Assembly (NCBI GenBank): GCA_913055925.1
Contig: CAJXLH010000067.1
Location: 1-10,614 of the forward strand
From: an uncultured Maritalea sp.
GTDB taxonomy: Bacteria; Pseudomonadota; Alphaproteobacteria; Rhizobiales; Devosiaceae
DNA length: 10,614 nucleotides
Direction of reading: 5' to 3'
Shown here: piece after piece, positions 6,747-10,614 of the stretch
Layout: each line of letters opens with the position of its first letter
Numbering within the stretch: position 1 is the first letter of the stretch
Program-made: the position numbers and the translations under genes
Notes under the pieces: generated by a model
The model's input: only the letters and a program-made list of their open reading frames with translations
Database searches by the model: none
What the model was told of the DNA's origin: nothing

Positions 6747-6790
6747 CTTTATAGCCTGATAAAGCCGAACTGACCGACATGATCGGCTTT
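6747..6790 (+). promoter_or_regulatory. overlapping, mutually exclusive hairpins at the first permease start
   Basis: Two perfect inverted repeats share bases. CTTTAT (6747-6752) can pair with ATAAAG (6759-6764) across a 6-base loop. AAAGCCGA (6761-6768) can pair with TCGGCTTT (6783-6790) across a 14-base loop that contains the ATG at 6779-6781. Both use AAAG at 6761-6764, so only one can form at a time. No Shine-Dalgarno-like sequence precedes this ATG. The arrangement could tune permease translation or protect the upstream message. Structure is seen; function is inferred. Confidence 0.5.
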
Positions 6791-7738
6791 GCAGTAACAA
6801 GAATATTTGGCGTCGCGGTGACCTTGTTGGTGGCCGCGGCGATCATTTTTTTGCTGCTTGATATTATGCCCGGTGACCCCGCCCGCTTTATGCTGGGGAT
6901 CAATGCAACCGAAGATGCTGTTGCCGCTTTGCGCACGGATCTTGGCCTAGACAAGCCAACACTTGAACGGTTTTTCATCTGGCTTTTTGGTCTTTTCCAA
7001 GGCGATCTTGGCATTTCGTTCTCGCAACGCGAACCCGTTACAGCGCTCATGCTCGAACGACTGCAAGTCAGCCTGCCGCTGGCATTATCAGCGCTGTTTC
7101 TTTCCACAATCATCGGGCTGCCCATCGGGATCATTGCCGCGCAAAACCGTGGAAAATTTGGTGATACGTCGGCGATGATTTTGGCGCAAATTGGCGTCGC
7201 CATCCCCAACTTCTGGTTCGCCATGTTGCTCGTGTTGCTGTTCGCCGTGACGTGGCGCATTTTCCCACCGGGTGGATTTGTGCCTTGGGGTGAAAATCCA
7301 GCGCACGCCGCTCGATCTTTGGTTTTACCCGCCATCGCGTTGGCATTGCCGCAGGCCGCTATTCTCGCCCGCATCATGCGCACATCGCTTGTGGACATTA
7401 TGCAGGCTGACTTTATCCGCACTGCGCGCGCCAAGGGTTTATCGCTCAATCAAGCGGTTTGGCGGCATGGTGTTCGCAATGCCCTGCTACCTGTCCTCAC
7501 CATCATGGGGCTGCAATTCGCCTTTTTGATCGCCGGTACGATCATTGTTGAAAATGTATTCTACCTCCCCGGCCTCGGGCGCTTGATCTTCAGTGCTATT
7601 TCAGCGCGGGATTTGATTGTTGTGCGCAGCTCGATATTGGTGCTCGTCGCGCTGGTGATTTTGGTGATGTTTATCGTTGATCTTACCTATGCGTGGGTGG
7701 ACCCGCGCATCCGACAAGGGGGGCAGCGCGATGGATAG
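6779..7738 (+). CDS. peptide-type ABC transporter permease, DppB/OppB family
   Basis: This inner-membrane permease of 319 aa is the first of the pair forming the translocation path. It opens with the family's first membrane helix and extracytoplasmic motif (MIGFAVTRI ... LLLDIMPGDPARFMLG). A predicted ATPase-docking loop follows at about residues 211-240 (FIRTARAKGLSLNQAVWRHGVRNALLPVL). It closes with GTIIVENVFYLPGLGRL and a last helix before YAWVDPRIR. Six helices are apparent. The gene starts 38 bases after the binding-protein stop. The ATG has no visible Shine-Dalgarno sequence and lies in a hairpin loop. An in-frame TAG at 6752-6754 rules out a start much further upstream. Its end overlaps the next permease gene by 8 bases. 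Confidence 0.92.
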   Translation: MIGFAVTRIFGVAVTLLVAAAIIFLLLDIMPGDPARFMLGINATEDAVAALRTDLGLDKPTLERFFIWLFGLFQGDLGISFSQREPVTALMLERLQVSLPLALSALFLSTIIGLPIGIIAAQNRGKFGDTSAMILAQIGVAIPNFWFAMLLVLLFAVTWRIFPPGGFVPWGENPAHAARSLVLPAIALALPQAAILARIMRTSLVDIMQADFIRTARAKGLSLNQAVWRHGVRNALLPVLTIMGLQFAFLIAGTIIVENVFYLPGLGRLIFSAISARDLIVVRSSILVLVALVILVMFIVDLTYAWVDPRIRQGGQRDG

Positions 7739-8588
7739 TGGCCTCTTTGCACGCGCGCTAAAACACCCAAGCTTCAGACTTGGTCTTTTTGGCAGTGCCG
7801 GTTTTTTATTGCTGGCCATTGTCTCGGTGTTTTGGACGCCGCACCCCACCGACATTGTGGACGTGCCGAACCGCTTTGGTGAGTTTTCTAGCGTCAATTG
7901 GCTGGGCACCGATTATCTCGGGCGCGATCAACTGTCCCTTTTAATGGTCGGCATCGCCACAAGTTTGAAGGTCGCTGCCCTCGCCGTTGCTATTGGCGCA
8001 TTGATTGGTGTGCCATTAGGCTTGATCGCGGCGGCGCAGCGCGGATGGCTGGAAGCATTCATTTTACGCGGCAACGACTTTATCTTTGCGTTCCCCGCTA
8101 TCATTTCGGCGATCATCATCACCACCCTTTTTGGTCCCTCGGCAATCAACGCGATGGTGGCCATCGGCATTTTCAATATTCCGGTTTTTGCGAGGGTGGC
8201 GCGTGGCGCAGCCCTTAGCCTTTGGACCCTAGAATATGTGGACGCCGCCAAACTCTCCGGCCTTTCAAACGGCCAGATCAGCTTCCGCCACATCTTGCCC
8301 AACATCGCCAGCTTGTTGATCGTACAGGCGACAATCCAACTGTCTCTTGGCGTGTTGGCTGAAGCGGGTCTAAGTTATATCGGCCTTGGCACGCAGCCGC
8401 CAGAAACGAGCCTTGGGCTCATGCTCAAAGAAGCTCAGAGCTTTTTCTTCGGCTTCCCCATGCAGGCCATTATCCCAGGCATTGCCATCGTTTTGTTCGT
8501 CATCAGCTTCAACCTACTTGGCGATGGCTTGCGCGACACGCTAGACCCAAAACTCACTAAAGCCGGAGGCATTGATGTCGCTAGTTGA
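7731..8588 (+). CDS. peptide-type ABC transporter permease, DppC/OppC family
   Basis: This is the second inner-membrane permease, 285 aa. The start at 7731 is chosen because AGGGGGG at 7717-7723 lies 7 bases before it and the protein then begins with the usual short cytoplasmic N-terminus (MDSGLFARALKHPSFRLG). An earlier in-frame ATG at 7677 would add 18 residues lying over the end of the preceding gene. Family marks are NWLGTDYLGRDQLSLLM after the first helix, the docking loop EYVDAAKLSGLSNGQISFRHILPN, and GLSYIGLGTQPPETSLGLML near the end, followed by LLGDGLRDTLDPK. It overlaps the DppB-type gene by 8 bases and the ATPase gene by 14 bases, implying coupled translation. Confidence 0.92.
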   Translation: MDSGLFARALKHPSFRLGLFGSAGFLLLAIVSVFWTPHPTDIVDVPNRFGEFSSVNWLGTDYLGRDQLSLLMVGIATSLKVAALAVAIGALIGVPLGLIAAAQRGWLEAFILRGNDFIFAFPAIISAIIITTLFGPSAINAMVAIGIFNIPVFARVARGAALSLWTLEYVDAAKLSGLSNGQISFRHILPNIASLLIVQATIQLSLGVLAEAGLSYIGLGTQPPETSLGLMLKEAQSFFFGFPMQAIIPGIAIVLFVISFNLLGDGLRDTLDPKLTKAGGIDVAS

Positions 8589-10113
8589 GGTGAAAGCTCT
8601 GCACATTTCTTTCGGCGAACGCGAAGTCGTGTCCGATATTAATTTGAGTATCGCTCAGGGTCAGCGGGTCGGTGTGGTAGGCGAAAGTGGATCGGGCAAA
8701 AGCCTCACAGCCCTGTCGATCATCGATCTCTTGCCAGAGGCTGCCATTCAGCATGGCGAGATCACCCGCAACCTACCAAAGGGCGACAAGCTACGTGGCA
8801 AGCATATCGGGATGGTTTTTCAGGAACCCATGACTACGCTCAACCCGTTGATGCGGGTAGGCGATCAGATCAAAGAAGCGCTTGAACTTCATTTGCCCGA
8901 CATTGATTTTGACAGCCGTGTCGCTGAATTAGTCGCCGAAGTGGACCTGCCGCCAACCACCGCACTTCGATATCCGCACGAGCTTTCCGGTGGGCAACGC
9001 CAGCGCATAGGCTTAGCCATCGCTTTGGCCGGAGAGCCCGAATTGCTGATCGCAGATGAGCCAACTTCTGCGCTCGATATGATCACGCAGGCACAAATCA
9101 TTTCGCTCATTCGCCGCATTTGCGATCAGCGCAAGATGGCATTGTTGTTTATCTCGCATGATCTCGGCGCCGTTTCCGCGCTTTGTGACCATATCCATGT
9201 GCTTGAGAAGGGCCGCCAGGTCGAACATGGCGAAACTACAGCGGTTTTGAAGTCGCCGCGCGAGGATTATACCAAGCGTCTCATTGCAGCCGCGAAGCCG
9301 ACCCGCAGACGCCTTACGACGCGAAAAATAGGAACGCCGTTGCTTGAGCTAACGGGCATTTCCAAGCGCTTTAAACTGCCTGGGCCTTTTTGGGCCAAAA
9401 AGCAATATCTGCAAGCGCTCGATGATATTTCGCTGACCATCAACGAAGCCGAATGTGTTGGTCTTGTTGGGCCTTCTGGGTGCGGAAAGACCACGCTATC
9501 GCGCATCATTGCGGGTCTAAACAAGGCGCAGCACGGCGCCATCCGTTTTGATGGACAAGATATCAGCCAACAGCGCGGACAGATGCCCAAAGCGGCGAGG
9601 CGCGAATTGTCGATGGTTTTTCAAGACCCCTTTGGTAGCTTCGACCCGCGCCTCACAATGGCGCATTCGCTTTATGAACCGCTGAACCTGATGCCTGAAC
9701 TTGGCCAAACCGAGCGGCGTGAGCGGGTTGAAATGGCGCTTGAACGCGTGGGGCTTTCGCCCGACATGCTCAACCGACACCCGCACGCTTTTTCAGGTGG
9801 GCAGCGCCAACGTTTTGCCATTGCACGCTCGCTTGTGTTGCGGCCAAAGCTTGTGGTGCTTGATGAACCTGTTTCTGCGCTTGATGTTTCGATACGTGGC
9901 GATGTTTTGGAACTGCTTGCCGAATTGCGGGAGAAATTTGGTATTGCCTATTTGTTCGTTAGCCACGACCTTGATGTGGTGCGCGCTGTTGCCGACCGGG
10001 TGTTGGTTATGGAACGCGGCCGAATTGTTGAACAAGGTGATGTCGACGCGGTGTTTGACGCCCCACAAGCCGACATTACAAAACGACTTCTCAACGCACG
10101 GTTGAGCATCTAA
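8575..10113 (+). CDS. fused double ATPase of the peptide-type ABC transporter (DppD-DppF-like)
   Basis: This single 512-aa cytoplasmic protein supplies both ATP-hydrolysing subunits to the two permeases, as in the fused YejF/GsiA arrangement. Domain 1 has Walker A GESGSGKS (36-43), Q-loop MVFQEP, signature LSGGQ (137-141), Walker B ending IADEP (catalytic Glu162) and the switch histidine in FISHD. Domain 2 has Walker A GPSGCGKT (299-306), FQDPFGSFDPR, signature FSGGQ (406-410), Walker B ending VLDEP (Glu431) and FVSHD. Every core motif is intact in both halves, so both sites should be active. The ATG at 8575 is preferred over a TTG just before it because GGAGG at 8565-8569 lies 5 bases upstream. 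The linker around residues 235-260 lacks an obvious cysteine-rich oligopeptide-type C-terminal motif. Confidence 0.95.
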   Translation: MSLVEVKALHISFGEREVVSDINLSIAQGQRVGVVGESGSGKSLTALSIIDLLPEAAIQHGEITRNLPKGDKLRGKHIGMVFQEPMTTLNPLMRVGDQIKEALELHLPDIDFDSRVAELVAEVDLPPTTALRYPHELSGGQRQRIGLAIALAGEPELLIADEPTSALDMITQAQIISLIRRICDQRKMALLFISHDLGAVSALCDHIHVLEKGRQVEHGETTAVLKSPREDYTKRLIAAAKPTRRRLTTRKIGTPLLELTGISKRFKLPGPFWAKKQYLQALDDISLTINEAECVGLVGPSGCGKTTLSRIIAGLNKAQHGAIRFDGQDISQQRGQMPKAARRELSMVFQDPFGSFDPRLTMAHSLYEPLNLMPELGQTERRERVEMALERVGLSPDMLNRHPHAFSGGQRQRFAIARSLVLRPKLVVLDEPVSALDVSIRGDVLELLAELREKFGIAYLFVSHDLDVVRAVADRVLVMERGRIVEQGDVDAVFDAPQADITKRLLNARLSI

Positions 10114-10147
10114 CATCCCTCTAAAGATACTTGTTGGAGGACTTAAA

Positions 10148-10561
10148 ATGACACTTTTCAATACACTCAAATCGGCGTTTGTTGGCGCCACGCTCTTAAG
10201 TGCATTCGCTGCACCGGCCTTGGCAACATCGTCGCTGGAATGCTCTGGTGTTGGGGCAGATGCAGGCGCAACTGTTTTATTTGGCGCCGGGCCAATGTTG
10301 AACGCAATAGATGCAGACGTTTATCTGGATGATCGCTTCATCGCCACTCGCCCTTTCGACAAAGCGGAACGGGCCTACATTTTACAATTCAAGGGTGACG
10401 ACAAATCAATCTATGTTGAGCTGATGGACGACCAAGCAGACAAGCACCTTGCTACACTGCGCGTACTGCGCCACATGAACGAAGACGGCGAACCGCTGCA
10501 AGTTGGTATTTTGCATATCAAAGGCAAACCGCCTGTCAGTGTGACTTGCGAAGGACCGTAG
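10148..10561 (+). CDS. small secreted protein of unknown function
   Basis: I do not recognise a family. The 137-aa product has a clear Sec signal peptide (residues 1-26, LLSAFAAPALA, before TSSLECSG), giving a mature periplasmic or secreted protein of about 111 residues. It has exactly two cysteines, Cys32 and Cys134, near the two ends of the mature chain, which suggests a disulfide clasping the termini. The middle alternates short hydrophobic stretches with charged turns (DADVYLDDRFIATRPF, KSIYVELMDD, VGILHIKG), suggesting a mostly beta fold. There is no membrane anchor or lipobox. GGAGG at 10136-10140 lies 7 bases before the ATG. The gene begins 34 bases after the ATPase stop with no terminator-like hairpin between, so it is probably co-transcribed with the transporter. 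Confidence 0.75.
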   Translation: MTLFNTLKSAFVGATLLSAFAAPALATSSLECSGVGADAGATVLFGAGPMLNAIDADVYLDDRFIATRPFDKAERAYILQFKGDDKSIYVELMDDQADKHLATLRVLRHMNEDGEPLQVGILHIKGKPPVSVTCEGP

Positions 10562-10614
10562 GCGCAAAGAATATGCTCACAAATTGCGATGCCAACCGCT
10601 AATACTTTGTCGCT

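Noticed and set aside
6610..7449. Minus-strand open frame of 279 codons
   Set aside because: It is opposite the DppB-type permease gene and the end of the binding-protein gene, has low-complexity Ser/Lys/Arg-rich composition and no recognisable motif; a shadow of the real genes.
10562..10614. Possible end of a convergent minus-strand gene at the right edge
   Set aside because: Only about 12 codons would be visible before a stop at 10577-10579; too short to support.

Overview
The window looks like a chromosomal segment of an alphaproteobacterium, most likely a rhizobial-type (Hyphomicrobiales) or related marine lineage. The grounds are moderate-to-high GC content, the typical alphaproteobacterial look of the transporter proteins, and a near-consensus Irr-type iron-control palindrome upstream of an iron transporter. 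Genus cannot be fixed from the sequence. All eight supported genes lie on the + strand.

Layout. (1) Bases 1-266 are an upstream region holding a probable Irr box. (2) 267-3026 is an iron(III) ABC importer pair: a periplasmic ferric-binding protein with a FutA-like tyrosine clamp (fbpA) and a fused two-domain permease (fbpB). They are separated by a perfect 11-bp intercistronic hairpin. No ATPase gene follows. (3) 3153-5011 is a two-gene accessory cassette of visibly lower GC and different codon use. It encodes a pentapeptide-repeat protein fused to a two-helix potassium-type pore, and a minimal nucleotidyltransferase-like protein whose ATG overlaps the channel's stop codon (ATGA). This pair is the most unusual content of the window. 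(4) 5012-5252 is an intergenic region with a near-perfect 14-bp palindrome. (5) 5253-10113 is a complete peptide-type (Dpp/Opp/Nik family) ABC importer: a binding protein, two permeases and one fused double ATPase, with overlapping genes at the last two junctions. Two mutually exclusive hairpins sit at the start of the first permease gene. (6) 10148-10561 encodes a small secreted protein of unknown function, 34 bases after the ATPase gene and probably in the same transcript.

How the parts fit. The two flanking modules are ordinary nutrient importers. FbpA would capture Fe3+ in the periplasm and pass it to FbpB, which must borrow an ATPase encoded elsewhere. The peptide-type binding protein delivers its ligand to its two permeases, powered by the double ATPase. 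The channel-nucleotidyltransferase pair has no obvious link to either importer. Translational coupling suggests its two products work together, but whether as a signalling, stress or defence unit is inference only.
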